Of a DNA stretch of 59,162 bases, positions 1 to 8,832 are shown one piece after another. Both the position numbers and the translations under genes were made by a program. The notes under the pieces were generated by a model. The model was not told where the DNA came from and ran no database searches. It saw only the letters and a list, made by a program, of their open reading frames with translations. Numbering within the stretch: the first letter of the stretch is position 1; each line of letters opens with the position of its first letter. This DNA comes from Oscillospiraceae bacterium (lineage in GTDB: Bacteria; Bacillota; Clostridia; Oscillospirales; Ruminococcaceae): assembly GCA_017887325.1 (NCBI GenBank), contig JAGHIE010000015.1, positions 1 to 59,162 of the forward strand. The letters are read 5' to 3'.

Positions 1-249
1 CTCCGATACCGAAGGTCTTTTTGTCATATTTAATTTTCAAATTTTAATTGATATTGCAAAGTTATTTTTCTATTATTATCAAAAATTAGCCATAGGCTAT
101 TTTTTCATACCAAACTTTACACTATCTTATTATTTTCTTGTTAAGAGTTTATTTATCTCTTTGCAATTTTATATTATTACAATTTTAACCTTTTATCAAT
201 AATCTTTTTCACTAATTAATTATATCTTAGTAAAATCTTAGAAATTGAA
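1..249. other. Gene-free left edge
   Basis: This AT-rich stretch lies downstream of the AraC-type gene on the minus strand. I see no open frame, no strong hairpin and no repeat in it. The first 25 bases are richer in GC and end in a short T run, so they may be the tail of a terminator or structured RNA cut by the window edge, but that cannot be judged from here. Confidence 0.4.
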
Positions 250-1092
250 TTAAATATATCGTTTTCTAAACTGTGTCGGTGAAAAACCGTAGTATTTTTT
301 AAACGCTTTAGAATAAGTAAAACTATCTGCAAAACAACAATCTGTGGCTATCTGTTGTACAGTTTTATTTGTTTCTAAAAGTAATTGTTTAGAGTAATTT
401 AAACGATATTGCATTTGATATACTGACGGGGAACAATTAAACACATCTTTAAATCTTTTTCTAAAAGTTTCATATTCCATATCGATTTTTTCTGCAACTT
501 GAACTGGGGACATATATGAAAAATTTTCTATTGTACACAATAAATCAGATGCCTTTGCCATTTGTCCACCCCATGCTCTAAACTGTTCATTTTGCGAAGT
601 TTTAGTAAGTGCCATAGCAAATTCTTGTGCTGATAAAAATAGCGTAAACATTCTTGAATCGGGTGTTGTTTTAAATTCATCTAACAAAGCTACACATCTG
701 TTTAAAAGTGATTCTGTAATAGTGTTAAACAAAACTGGTTCTGTGCTTAGTAGTTTTTGTTTTGCTAAGTATTCGTACAAATCTTTCCCAAAACACACAA
801 AAAACTCCAGCCATTTTCCGTCTGGCGTAACTTGAGTTGTGTGAGATTTTCCAGGAATTCTTTGGACAAAACAACCAGCCTTTAAATCAATCTTTCTTCC
901 GTCTTCATCAAAATACACTCCACTTCCACTAAGCAATAAAAATGCTCCGTAATGTGAAAAAGTAATCATTCTATCAGAAAATTTATCAGTTGGTTTTACT
1001 AAAAAACCACAACTTAATATACCATTGACAGAATCTGCTGTTAAATTGCGATGTACTGTTGCATTTTTATATAATTCTTTTGGTATTTCCAT
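250..1092 (-). CDS. AraC-family transcriptional regulator
   Basis: This 280-residue protein has an AraC/XylS-type DNA-binding domain over about the last 95 residues: two helix-turn-helix units, the second with the family pattern IATDCCFADSFTYSKAFKKY followed by GFSPTQFRKR. The first 160 residues look like a cupin-type sugar-sensing domain (FSHYGAFLLLSGSGVYF, then a PGKSHTT stretch). The start is supported by a GGTGA ribosome binding site six bases upstream. It is divergent from the UroD-family gene at 1206, and the 113-base gap contains an imperfect inverted repeat with TTGACAT half-sites (1113-1126 and 1167-1180). Proteins of this size usually activate a neighbouring sugar gene set. The effector here is unknown. 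Confidence 0.88.
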   Translation of the reverse strand: MEIPKELYKNATVHRNLTADSVNGILSCGFLVKPTDKFSDRMITFSHYGAFLLLSGSGVYFDEDGRKIDLKAGCFVQRIPGKSHTTQVTPDGKWLEFFVCFGKDLYEYLAKQKLLSTEPVLFNTITESLLNRCVALLDEFKTTPDSRMFTLFLSAQEFAMALTKTSQNEQFRAWGGQMAKASDLLCTIENFSYMSPVQVAEKIDMEYETFRKRFKDVFNCSPSVYQMQYRLNYSKQLLLETNKTVQQIATDCCFADSFTYSKAFKKYYGFSPTQFRKRYI

Positions 1093-1112
1093 TTTATCAC
1101 CTTATCCCAAAT

Positions 1113-1180
1113 TTGACATAAATTAACCATATACTCCATTCATTTATTACATTTTAGTTGATATAATTAATAAATGTCAA
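1113..1180. promoter_or_regulatory. Inverted repeat between the araC-type and uroD-type genes
   Basis: Two 14-base half-sites, TTGACATAAATTAA (1113-1126) and TTAATAAATGTCAA (1167-1180), are inverted copies matching at 12 of 14 positions. They lie in the divergent promoter region, so they may be binding sites for the AraC-type protein. TTGACA alone has no properly spaced -10 box, which argues against it being simply a promoter. Inference only. Confidence 0.3.
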
Positions 1181-1205
1181 CAAATATTTTTTAAGGAGTG
1201 TTTTT

Positions 1206-2273
1206 ATGAACCAACGAGAAAATTTACTAGCTCTTTTAAAAAGAGAGCCTTATGAATGGGTTCCTTGTGAATTTTGTTTATGTCCGTCTCTTGTAGAAGA
1301 ATATAAAAAACAAACTAACAGCAATTTACCGTATAACGAATACTTTAATATACCTTGGGCATCTGTTGAAGATATTATAATTCCCAAAAATGACAATTTA
1401 TATTTGCCATATCACAAAAATTTAAAAGAAGGTGCTACTATTGATATATGGGGTGTTGCCCATGAACCTGGTAGTGAATCTGCAAAACATATGACATATA
1501 TGAGAAATCCTTTGCGTGGAATAGACAGCTTAAACGAAATAAAAGCTTATCCGTTTCCAAACTACAAAAACGGCGATACATCAAAACAAAAAGCTTCTGT
1601 AGAGAATATTCACAAAAAAGGTTTAGCTTCTGTTGCATATCAACAAGTTACCATTTGGGAAACAGCTTGGTATATTCGAGGTATGGAAGATTTAATGATG
1701 GATATGATGTGCGACGATCCTATCGCCGATTATATTTTAGATGTTGTTACAGAACAAGCTGTTTTCAGAGCACAATCATATGCCAAAGCTGGTGCTGACA
1801 TCTTATATTTAGGTGATGATATTGGAATGCAACGCACACCTATGATGAGTTTAGATTTATATTGTAAATGGCTAAAACCTAGAATTAAACAAGTTATCGA
1901 CTCTGCAAAAGCTATTAATCCAAATATAATTATTGCTTATCATAGCTGTGGTTTTATCACTCCATTTATACCTCATTTGATAGAAGTTGGTGTTGATGTA
2001 TTAAACCCTATACAACCAGAAAGTATGAGTTTTAAAGAAATATATAACGAATTTGGTGGAAAAATTAGTTTTCATGGAACAATAGGAACTCAATCTACAA
2101 TGCCTTTTGGCACTACAAAAGATGTTAAAGACAAAGTTTTTGAGCACATGGAAATTGCAAAAAAATATGGTGGACTTTTCCCAGCTCCTACTCATCTTTT
2201 AGAACCTGAAGTGCCTTGGGAGAATATCTTAGCTTATGTTGAAGCTTGTAGAGATTACAAACCTAAATTTTAA
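1206..2273 (+). CDS. UroD-family methyltransferase-like protein
   Basis: This 355-residue cytoplasmic protein belongs to the uroporphyrinogen decarboxylase superfamily, which also contains the MtaA/MtbA corrinoid methyltransferases. The evidence is the C-terminal TIM-barrel pattern: AYHSCGFITPFIPHLIEVGV, then DVLNPIQPES, then HGTIGTQSTMPFGT. The His-Ser-Cys triplet resembles the His-x-Cys zinc site of the methyltransferase branch, and no haem pathway gene is nearby, so true UroD activity is unlikely. It starts at an ATG behind an AAGGAG site and ends at a bidirectional terminator. A second, broken family member lies at 27428-28664. The substrate is unknown. The position beside sugar regulators suggests a role in catabolism of methylated or glycosidic compounds, but this is inference. 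Confidence 0.75.
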   Translation: MNQRENLLALLKREPYEWVPCEFCLCPSLVEEYKKQTNSNLPYNEYFNIPWASVEDIIIPKNDNLYLPYHKNLKEGATIDIWGVAHEPGSESAKHMTYMRNPLRGIDSLNEIKAYPFPNYKNGDTSKQKASVENIHKKGLASVAYQQVTIWETAWYIRGMEDLMMDMMCDDPIADYILDVVTEQAVFRAQSYAKAGADILYLGDDIGMQRTPMMSLDLYCKWLKPRIKQVIDSAKAINPNIIIAYHSCGFITPFIPHLIEVGVDVLNPIQPESMSFKEIYNEFGGKISFHGTIGTQSTMPFGTTKDVKDKVFEHMEIAKKYGGLFPAPTHLLEPEVPWENILAYVEACRDYKPKF

Positions 2274-2290
2274 AATAAATTACTTTAAAA

Positions 2291-2319
2291 AAAGAGATAA
2301 GTTTAAAACTTATCTCTTT
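2291..2319. terminator. Bidirectional terminator between convergent genes
   Basis: AAAGAGATAAGTTT and its exact inverse AAACTTATCTCTTT form a 14-bp hairpin with A and T runs on either side. It serves the UroD-family gene on the plus strand and the LacI-type gene on the minus strand. Confidence 0.85.
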
Positions 2320-2327
2320 CATTTTTA

Positions 2328-3350
2328 CTATATTAATTTTTTTACTGAATCTCTATAAACTATTTTTCCATCTATTAGCTCTAATACTGGATTTTCAATA
2401 ACAGGATTTTTTATCCTATCAATTATTATTTCCACAGCTTTTGACGCCATTTTGTCTGTATTTACATCAACTGTTGTAAGTTTTGGTGTGCATAGTTTTG
2501 AAATAACATCATTATCAAAACTTACTATTGAAACATCTTGCGGAACATTAATCCCATTTTGTTGTAATAATGTAATCATCTTACAAGCTGTGTCATCACA
2601 GTTGCACACAAACGCTGTTGGCAAATTTTTAGGCAATTTCATTTGTATTATATCATTATTTTCTGTTCTATCTTCAATTATCCATTCTTTATTTAATGAT
2701 AAATTATTTTCTATCAATGCTTTGTAATATCCTAAATATCTATCAGTAATACTGTATGTAACTCCTACAGAACCTACAAAACCTATATCCTTGTGACCAT
2801 TATCTATTAAATATTGAGTAATTTTATTTGTTGAATAAAAGTTTTCTATAACAACACAGTCGCTCTTTGATCGTGTATGATGAGAGTCCACAAAAACTTT
2901 TGGTATATCCATTTCTTCTATTAATTTTATAAAAGATAAATCCAAACTGCCAAGCAAAATAACACCATCAAACTGACCACTTTTTAAAATATCTACTACT
3001 GAAAAATAATTTTGTGATTTTTTTATAGTGTAAAGAGTGGCTGTACACCCTTTTTTTATAAGTTCTTTTGTGATTTTTTTATATATACTCAAATAAAAAC
3101 AACTTATATCGCTCTCATCAAAATATTTATTATCACAAAATATAACTATATTTTTAGATAACATTTCTTCGTTTTCAGCTTCACTATTAGTGTTTGGAAC
3201 TTTATATCCATATTCACTTGCCAATTTTTCTATTTTTCGTTTTAAATCTGGACTTACTCCGTCTTTGTTTCTCAATGCTTTAAATACAGTAACTTTACTA
3301 ACTCCTACTATATCAGCAATATACTGCATTGTCACTTTTTTACCCTTCAT
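2328..3350 (-). CDS. LacI-family transcriptional regulator
   Basis: This 340-residue protein has the LacI helix-turn-helix at residues 7-50 (VTMQYIADIVGVSKVTVFKA, then the hinge-proximal KIEKLASEYGY) and a periplasmic-binding-protein-like sensor domain (FDGVILLGS, DNGHKDIGFVG, VPQDVSIVSFDND). The recognition helix reads SKVTVFKALRN rather than the usual SxATVSRxLN, so its operator may differ from the standard CG-centred LacI site. The start has a GGGTGA ribosome binding site. It is followed on the same strand by no close partner and preceded by the GH18 gene. It may control the GH18, sugar-binding and fucosidase genes at 3.4-7.8 kb. Candidate operators are described at 6301-6377. Confidence 0.88.
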   Translation of the reverse strand: MKGKKVTMQYIADIVGVSKVTVFKALRNKDGVSPDLKRKIEKLASEYGYKVPNTNSEAENEEMLSKNIVIFCDNKYFDESDISCFYLSIYKKITKELIKKGCTATLYTIKKSQNYFSVVDILKSGQFDGVILLGSLDLSFIKLIEEMDIPKVFVDSHHTRSKSDCVVIENFYSTNKITQYLIDNGHKDIGFVGSVGVTYSITDRYLGYYKALIENNLSLNKEWIIEDRTENNDIIQMKLPKNLPTAFVCNCDDTACKMITLLQQNGINVPQDVSIVSFDNDVISKLCTPKLTTVDVNTDKMASKAVEIIIDRIKNPVIENPVLELIDGKIVYRDSVKKLI

Positions 3351-3461
3351 GAAATCACCCTAATATAAGAACTAATGATATGTTTTATTATACAATATTT
3401 TACCATATTATGCATAAAACATCAATTTATCTACAAGTTTTTATTATGTCAAATTGTTGCT

Positions 3462-4484
3462 TTAATCTTTGTCTAATTCGTCTCTTAATACACCAGTTAA
3501 AGTAAAATCTTTATCCAAACAATATTCCCAATACATTAATCCACCAAGATTATTTTTATTTACATACTCAGCTTTTGCTTTTATTGATTCTTCATCATCG
3601 TATGAAATAAAAGTATCTCCATTAAACAAATATGGTGCTTTTGCTTCGTCGTCCCAATATCTTACAAAGCCATTTTTATCTATATATTCTTTCTTTAGTT
3701 GTGAAAAATCAGGTCCGTATCCACCAGTTGTACCAGCCATTTGCATTAAACCATTGTTATCTTTAGGCACTTGTTTCCACATACGAGAATAAAAAGCAAC
3801 TCCTAATATAAGTTTTTCTTCTGGCACTCCTGCTTCTTTAAAACATTTTACTGCAAAATCTGCACACACTGGTGATAAATCTGCTCTATTGCTATAAAGA
3901 CTTGTGTGATGTCCTGTTGCTACTGTAAATCCACCTCTTAAATCATATGTCATTAATTGAACATAATCTAAGTATTTTTGAGCTTCTTTCATATTTGTAC
4001 AACGAGTGTAATAACTATCTCCACCAGCTGCAATAGTTAGTAATAAATCTTTATTATATGTATCAAGTGTTTGTCTTATTTCTTTTAGTAACAAAGTGAA
4101 ATTTTCCTTATCGTCTGGACTAGCACCAATACCTGCAATACCAATACATGGATATTCCCAGTCTAAATCAATTCCATCTAAATTATATTTTTTAACGAGT
4201 TCTAAAGCAGAATTTGCAACTTTTTTTCTACCTTCATCTGTTGAAGCAGCTTCTGAAAATCCTCCAGAACCCCAACCTCCAATTGATAAAACTATTTTAC
4301 AATTTGGGTTAATTTCTTTTATTGTTTTTAAATGTTCTTCTTTTCCACTTTCTTCATATGTTACTACATCATTTTTAATATTTGCAAATGCTATATTTAT
4401 AACATCTAATGCTTTAATATCCTTTTGTGTAACTATATCTAAATCATTTCGTCCTACATATCCTATAACTTTTTTTCTATTCAT
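3462..4484 (-). CDS. Cytoplasmic GH18 glycosidase (chitinase / endo-N-acetylglucosaminidase type)
   Basis: The catalytic signature DxxDxDxE of glycoside hydrolase family 18 is intact as DGIDLDWE (D103, D106, D108, E110). It is preceded by the SIGGWGSGGF strand (residues 67-76) and followed by YVQLMTYDLRGG and LGVAFYSRMWK, the other conserved barrel strands. The length (341 residues) fits a single catalytic domain. There is no signal peptide or carbohydrate-binding module, so it should act in the cytoplasm on imported oligosaccharides. I start it at the ATG at 4484 because AGGGG lies seven bases upstream. The longer frame from 4502 has no such site. With GH85, GH29 and GH38 in the window, cleavage of the chitobiose core of N-glycans is a plausible role, and chitin oligomers are the alternative. 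Confidence 0.85.
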   Translation of the reverse strand: MNRKKVIGYVGRNDLDIVTQKDIKALDVINIAFANIKNDVVTYEESGKEEHLKTIKEINPNCKIVLSIGGWGSGGFSEAASTDEGRKKVANSALELVKKYNLDGIDLDWEYPCIGIAGIGASPDDKENFTLLLKEIRQTLDTYNKDLLLTIAAGGDSYYTRCTNMKEAQKYLDYVQLMTYDLRGGFTVATGHHTSLYSNRADLSPVCADFAVKCFKEAGVPEEKLILGVAFYSRMWKQVPKDNNGLMQMAGTTGGYGPDFSQLKKEYIDKNGFVRYWDDEAKAPYLFNGDTFISYDDEESIKAKAEYVNKNNLGGLMYWEYCLDKDFTLTGVLRDELDKD

Positions 4485-4521
4485 ATTTATACCCCTAAAC
4501 ATTTTATGTTATCTTTAACTA

Positions 4522-4557
4522 AAAAGGATTGAATTCACCACAGAATTCAATCCTTTT
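4522..4557 (-). terminator. Rho-independent terminator after the binding-protein gene
   Basis: Arms AAAAGGATTGAATTC (4522-4536) and GAATTCAATCCTTTT (4543-4557) are perfectly complementary with a six-base loop. On the minus strand the hairpin is followed by T residues. It separates the sugar-binding lipoprotein gene from the GH18 gene. Confidence 0.85.
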
Positions 4558-4613
4558 ATTTTCTAAATATTCTTTAGTTTTTGCATGAATTCGTTTATGT
4601 CCAATGTTAAATC

Positions 4614-6062
4614 TTATTTACCTGCAAAATATTCATCAATTTGTCTTTGTGCTTCTTCAATAATCTTATCAAGTCCTGCTTTTCTAGCTTCATCTAACAT
4701 TTTTGGTACAATTTCGTTAGGATCTGAAGCACCACATTCTAATTCATATTTATATTTATCATAAATAGTTTTACAAGCTGTTAGTTCGCTGTTGATTGGC
4801 TCTACATCTAAAGCAAATCCTAATACTGAAGATTCTCCTGCTTCTTCATTCATTTTCTTAACTTGATCCCATTGATCTTTTGGAGCACCTTCAGTAGTTG
4901 ACATATTAAAGAATGTACCTTGTGTATATGCTGGCCAACCATAACTATCGTTTAGTTTTTTAACAACGCCTTCTTCTACATATTCAAAATCTTTACCTTC
5001 TGCACCATACGCCATAATGTCTCTTAATTTACTATTAGTGTTTACTAATTCTAAGAATTGTAGAGCCTCTGCTTTGTTATCTGAGTTTTTACCAACTGCA
5101 TTTAATGATGCTTGGATAGATTCTGTTGAATATGTTGGTTCAATAACTCTTACTGGAACATACGCATCTACACCTTCACCAGCTGCACTAATAACTTCTG
5201 AGCCTGGGAACCCTTGAGTTGCTTGATAAAATCTTCCTGTTGGCATATCTGTGCTTGTTGAAGCATCTGGATTTATTATTCCTTCTTGATACCATTTGTG
5301 GAAATAATTTAATTGTTCAAGAACATCTTCTTGTTCAAACACACTTACAACTTTTCTTGATTTATCGTCCATTTTTACACCAATAAATGGTAAACCAGAA
5401 CATAAACCATCATATTTATTTCTGAGTGTAGATGGTCCCATTGATTGAGTCATATATAAAGGATAGAATTTATCTCCTTCTCCATCTTTAACTGTTTTAA
5501 ATACTTTATCTAAATCTGCATATGTTTTTACATTGGAAACATCTATATTGTATTTATCTATGTATTTTTTATCAAAATACCAATATTGTGATAAAGCTGA
5601 GTCTTTATATGTAGGTACAGCATAAATTTTATCTTTAATTTTAACACCGTCCCATAATTGTTCTGGTACTAATTCTTTTAGTTTTGGAGCTTCTTTTTCA
5701 ACTAAATCTGTAATATCTGCTAAAGCACCTAATTCTACAGCAGAACCGTAACAACTTTGGTCTACAAACATTAAATCAAATTTTTCACCAGATTGTAAGA
5801 TTGTATTTCTCTTTGTACCAAAATCACCCCAATCTATAATGTTAACTTTCATTGTAAATCCAAGTTCATCTTCTACTATTTTATTCATTTCTTCTAAAGC
5901 AGAATCGTAGTCACCTGTACCACTACCTACTGTCCAATACACTAACTCTTTGTTTGAATTACTTTTACCATCATCTGCACTATTTTTACTAGTACAAGAA
6001 GTTGCCATTGTTGTTAATACTGCTAATGCACACACTGTTGATAAAAGTTTTAATTTTTTCAT
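4614..6062 (-). CDS. ABC transporter sugar-binding lipoprotein (family 1, LplA-like)
   Basis: This is a 482-residue extracellular solute-binding protein. Residues 1-23 are a lipoprotein signal ending in the lipobox ATSC, with C23 the lipidated residue. The mature part has the features of large family-1 binding proteins of the LplA/YtcQ kind: YWTVGSGTGDYDSALEEMNK, FDLMFVDQ, GDKFYPLYMTQ, and a C-terminal segment with CKTIYDKYKYELECG. I start it at the ATG at 6062, nine bases after AAGGAG, and not at the GTG two codons earlier. No membrane permease or ATPase gene is adjacent, although this class normally works with two permeases. It must borrow permeases from elsewhere or act only as a sensor. 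Divergent from the fucosidase gene, it probably binds a fucosylated or other host glycan fragment. Confidence 0.88.
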   Translation of the reverse strand: MKKLKLLSTVCALAVLTTMATSCTSKNSADDGKSNSNKELVYWTVGSGTGDYDSALEEMNKIVEDELGFTMKVNIIDWGDFGTKRNTILQSGEKFDLMFVDQSCYGSAVELGALADITDLVEKEAPKLKELVPEQLWDGVKIKDKIYAVPTYKDSALSQYWYFDKKYIDKYNIDVSNVKTYADLDKVFKTVKDGEGDKFYPLYMTQSMGPSTLRNKYDGLCSGLPFIGVKMDDKSRKVVSVFEQEDVLEQLNYFHKWYQEGIINPDASTSTDMPTGRFYQATQGFPGSEVISAAGEGVDAYVPVRVIEPTYSTESIQASLNAVGKNSDNKAEALQFLELVNTNSKLRDIMAYGAEGKDFEYVEEGVVKKLNDSYGWPAYTQGTFFNMSTTEGAPKDQWDQVKKMNEEAGESSVLGFALDVEPINSELTACKTIYDKYKYELECGASDPNEIVPKMLDEARKAGLDKIIEEAQRQIDEYFAGK

Positions 6063-6456
6063 AATCACTTTCTCCTTTTCAATATGAACTAAGTTACATT
6101 AAGTAACATTTATTTGATTACTGTTAATTAATCCGAGTAACTTATTAACTTGTTTACAGATTAACATCATTGTATTAATTTGTCAATATTAAAGTGTATA
6201 TAAAAAATATTTTTATCATATTGCACAATCAAAATATAAACATATAGTCATTTTAACTATTAAAAACGCTTACATTGTATAAATTTATGTATTATATTAT
6301 CTTATTTTGTTAACTAACAAAATAAGATTTTTGTCATTATATACTAACAAACCACTTGTATTTTGTTAGTTAAACCAAATTGTTATCAATAATATTGAAT
6401 ATATTTATTAACTATGTTAACATAAAACCAAACTTAAATAACAAGGAGAAATTATT
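6063..6456. promoter_or_regulatory. Divergent promoter region with TTGTTA/TAACAA repeats
   Basis: This 394-base gene-free region drives the binding-protein gene (minus) and the fucosidase gene (plus). It contains a perfect 11-bp inverted repeat, CTTATTTTGTT and AACAAAATAAG (6301-6311 and 6316-6326). Nested in this is TTGTTAACTAACAA. Related copies are ACTAACAAACC (6343-6353) and TTTGTTAGTTAAACC (6362-6376). The repeated TTGTTA-2-TAACAA pattern suggests operators for a dimeric repressor, with the nearby LacI-type protein the first candidate. The longest repeat could instead be a weak terminator, since ATTTTTG follows it. No short gene is visible. Confidence 0.45.
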
Positions 6457-7833
6457 ATGGAAAAAAATGAAGTTTTAGAAGAAATATTAGACGGAAATGT
6501 ACATAATTATACTAATGAAAAAAAATATTGTTACCCTGAAGAAAAAATCTTGCAAGAAAGACTAGAGTGGTTTAAGGACCAAAAATTAGCTCTTATGGTA
6601 CATTTTGGTATATATTGTAATTTAGGTATAGTTGCTTCTTGGGCTTTAAACGATATTCCAAGAGATTTCTTTGATGAAATTGACTGGACAGATGATAGTA
6701 AATTATTTAAAGAACAATATGTAAACTTAAATCGTTCATTTAATCCTATTAGATATAACGCAGACGAATGGGCTGATATGGCTTCAAAATGCGGTTTTAA
6801 ATACCTTATTTTTACAACAAAACATCACGACGGTTTTTGTCTTTGGGATACTAAATATACAGATTATAAAGTAACAAATCCTGATTGCCCTTATTCTTTA
6901 CAAAAAAATAGTGATATAATTAAAAATACTTTTGACGCTTTTAGAAATAAAAATTTAGGTATTGCTGCTTATTTTTCAAAAGCAGACTGGCACAGTGAAT
7001 ACTATTGGAACAAAGATTTTTTAGTTGACAAACCTTATTCACAAGGGCCTTCTTACGACACTTCTAAATATCCAGAAATATGGGATAACTTCCGTCAATT
7101 TACTAAAAATCAAATTTTAGAACTTTGCTCAGATTATGGTAAATTAGATGTTATGTGGTTAGACGCAGGTTGGGTTAGAAAAGAAGAAGGTCAAGACTTA
7201 AATTTAGAAGACATTATTGGCGAAGCTAGAAAAAAACAACCTTGGCTTTTAGCTGTTGACCGTACTGTTGGTGGTAAATTCGAAAACTATATCACTCCAG
7301 AGCAATGTATTCCTGACAAAGCTTTAGATATTCCTTGGGAAAGCTGTATTTCTCTTGGTGTTGACTTTGGATACAGATTTGGTGATAATTATAAATCAGC
7401 CAGAGAAGTTATTTGCAGATTTATAGAAATAGTTGCTAAAGGTGGTAACTTAGCACTAAATATTAGCCCTCAACCAGACGGCAGAATTCCTGTGGAAATT
7501 GCCCCAATTCTTGATGAATTAGGAAACTTTATAAATACTTATTCAGAAGCAATATTCTCAACTAGAATATGTGAACCTTATTTTGTTAACAACATTGGCT
7601 TTACACAAAAAAATGGTGATGTTTATGCTATTTGTTTATACAAAGATGAAAATGAAAAAGTTAAACCACAAATAACTTTACCTTACAAAGAAAAGGTTTC
7701 TAAAATTGAGTTACTAGATACTTTAGAAGAAGTTACTTTTACTCAAACAGATGATAAAATTGTGGTTAATCTTCCAGATAGCAAACAAACAGATAAAGCT
7801 CCTATTGCTATCGTATTTAAAATAACAAAATAA
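6457..7833 (+). CDS. GH29 alpha-L-fucosidase
   Basis: This 458-residue protein has the GH29 barrel signatures: LALMVHFGIY near residue 46, then YNADEWADMASKCGFKYLIF and TTKHHDGFCLWDTKYTDYKV. The catalytic strand LDVMWLDAGW places the likely nucleophile at D236. The C-terminal 90 residues form a beta-rich domain typical of the family. There is no signal peptide, so it should act inside the cell on imported fucosylated oligosaccharides. The start follows an AAGGAGA site. It is convergent with the flavoprotein gene and shares a terminator with it. It is the fucose-removing member of the glycan-degrading set, and the linkage preference cannot be read from sequence. Confidence 0.9.
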   Translation: MEKNEVLEEILDGNVHNYTNEKKYCYPEEKILQERLEWFKDQKLALMVHFGIYCNLGIVASWALNDIPRDFFDEIDWTDDSKLFKEQYVNLNRSFNPIRYNADEWADMASKCGFKYLIFTTKHHDGFCLWDTKYTDYKVTNPDCPYSLQKNSDIIKNTFDAFRNKNLGIAAYFSKADWHSEYYWNKDFLVDKPYSQGPSYDTSKYPEIWDNFRQFTKNQILELCSDYGKLDVMWLDAGWVRKEEGQDLNLEDIIGEARKKQPWLLAVDRTVGGKFENYITPEQCIPDKALDIPWESCISLGVDFGYRFGDNYKSAREVICRFIEIVAKGGNLALNISPQPDGRIPVEIAPILDELGNFINTYSEAIFSTRICEPYFVNNIGFTQKNGDVYAICLYKDENEKVKPQITLPYKEKVSKIELLDTLEEVTFTQTDDKIVVNLPDSKQTDKAPIAIVFKITK

Positions 7834-7868
7834 TTTATACGCATACTCCTTTCTTCAAATCTATACAT

Positions 7869-7914
7869 AAAAAGTAGAACAGATAGAGATTAATCTCTAT
7901 CTGTTCTACTTTTT
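7869..7914. terminator. Bidirectional terminator overlapping a stop codon
   Basis: A perfect 23-bp inverted repeat with almost no loop (7869-7891 and 7892-7914) has A and T runs at its ends. Its right arm encodes the last seven codons or so of the minus-strand flavoprotein (KSRTDRD), so the coding sequence runs into the hairpin. Confidence 0.85.
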
Positions 7915-8813
7915 ATATAACTTACTGCATTTATTCCAGCAATTACCCCGTCTGATACAGCTGTTGCAATTTGTCTTATTTCTTTTTTACAAATATCACC
8001 TACTGCAAAAACTCCGTCTATATTAGTTTTTTGTCTTTCATCTGTTACAATATAACCATTGTCTTTTACTAAATCTGGATACATTTCACTATTAGGTGTT
8101 GAACCTGCGTAAACAAAAATTCCACAACCTTGTGATTTTATAATCCTTTCTTCTTTTGTATGTTCATCTGTTATAACAAGTTCATTTACCTCGTCATCAC
8201 CTTTTATTTTTGTTAGTCTTGAGTGCAATAAGACTTCTATATTAGATTTTTCTTTTATTCTGTTTTTAAATTCTGCAATAGCACCAAGCTCATCTTCAAA
8301 ATGTACTATAGTCAATTTTTTTGCATATTGTGATAAGTATAATGCTTCTTTTACAGCACCATCTGCACCACCTATAACAAACATTTCTTTACCTGTATAT
8401 TTTGCTCCGTCATATAAAGCATTTAACATTGTGCCTTTTCCTGCAAATTCTTTTTCACCAGCTATTCCCAAATTTCTAGGAGTTGTACCAGATGCTATTA
8501 TTACTGCTTTACATTTATAAACATTATTTGTTGTATAGATTTTTTTAATATCTGATAACAAATCTACTTTTACAACTTTTTCTATTGCAATTTCTGCTCC
8601 ACAATAAACAGCTTGATTTTTTAATCTTTTTGAAAAAGTATATCCTGTTTCTTCTGGTAAAACACCTGCATAATGTGTTACTGTTGAAACTCCAGCTATT
8701 GTCCCACCAACTCTTTCTTGTTCTAAAACCAAAACTTTAAACCCTCTACTTGCTGTGTAAATCGCACTACTAATTCCTGCTGGTCCTGCACCTATAATAC
8801 ATACATCATACAT
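7890..8813 (-). CDS. Thioredoxin-reductase-like FAD/NAD(P) oxidoreductase lacking the CxxC
   Basis: This 307-residue protein has the fold signatures of low-molecular-weight thioredoxin reductase: FAD-binding GAGPAG (residues 8-13), VIIASGTTPR, an NAD(P)-binding VIGGADGAVKEA (147-158), and GVFAVGDICKKEIRQIATA near the C-terminus. Where thioredoxin reductases carry the redox pair CATC directly before DG, this protein has NALY (131-134). It therefore cannot pass electrons to thioredoxin by the usual dithiol route. Family relatives without the pair include ferredoxin- or flavodoxin-NADP reductases and flavin-only oxidases. It lies 19 bases after the YeiH-type exporter gene and is probably cotranscribed with it. 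The electron acceptor is unknown and may involve sulfur chemistry. Confidence 0.8.
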   Translation of the reverse strand: MYDVCIIGAGPAGISSAIYTASRGFKVLVLEQERVGGTIAGVSTVTHYAGVLPEETGYTFSKRLKNQAVYCGAEIAIEKVVKVDLLSDIKKIYTTNNVYKCKAVIIASGTTPRNLGIAGEKEFAGKGTMLNALYDGAKYTGKEMFVIGGADGAVKEALYLSQYAKKLTIVHFEDELGAIAEFKNRIKEKSNIEVLLHSRLTKIKGDDEVNELVITDEHTKEERIIKSQGCGIFVYAGSTPNSEMYPDLVKDNGYIVTDERQKTNIDGVFAVGDICKKEIRQIATAVSDGVIAGINAVSYIKSRTDRD

Positions 8814-8832
8814 AATCTTATCCCCCTATATT

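Noticed and set aside
1113-1135. TTGACA and TATACT as a promoter for the UroD-family gene
   Set aside because: The spacer is only 11 bases, too short for sigma-A. The TTGACA is better explained as part of the inverted repeat.
6301-6326. Terminator in the binding-protein/fucosidase gap
   Set aside because: The hairpin is AT-only at its tip and no gene ends nearby, so an operator role was preferred, though not proven.
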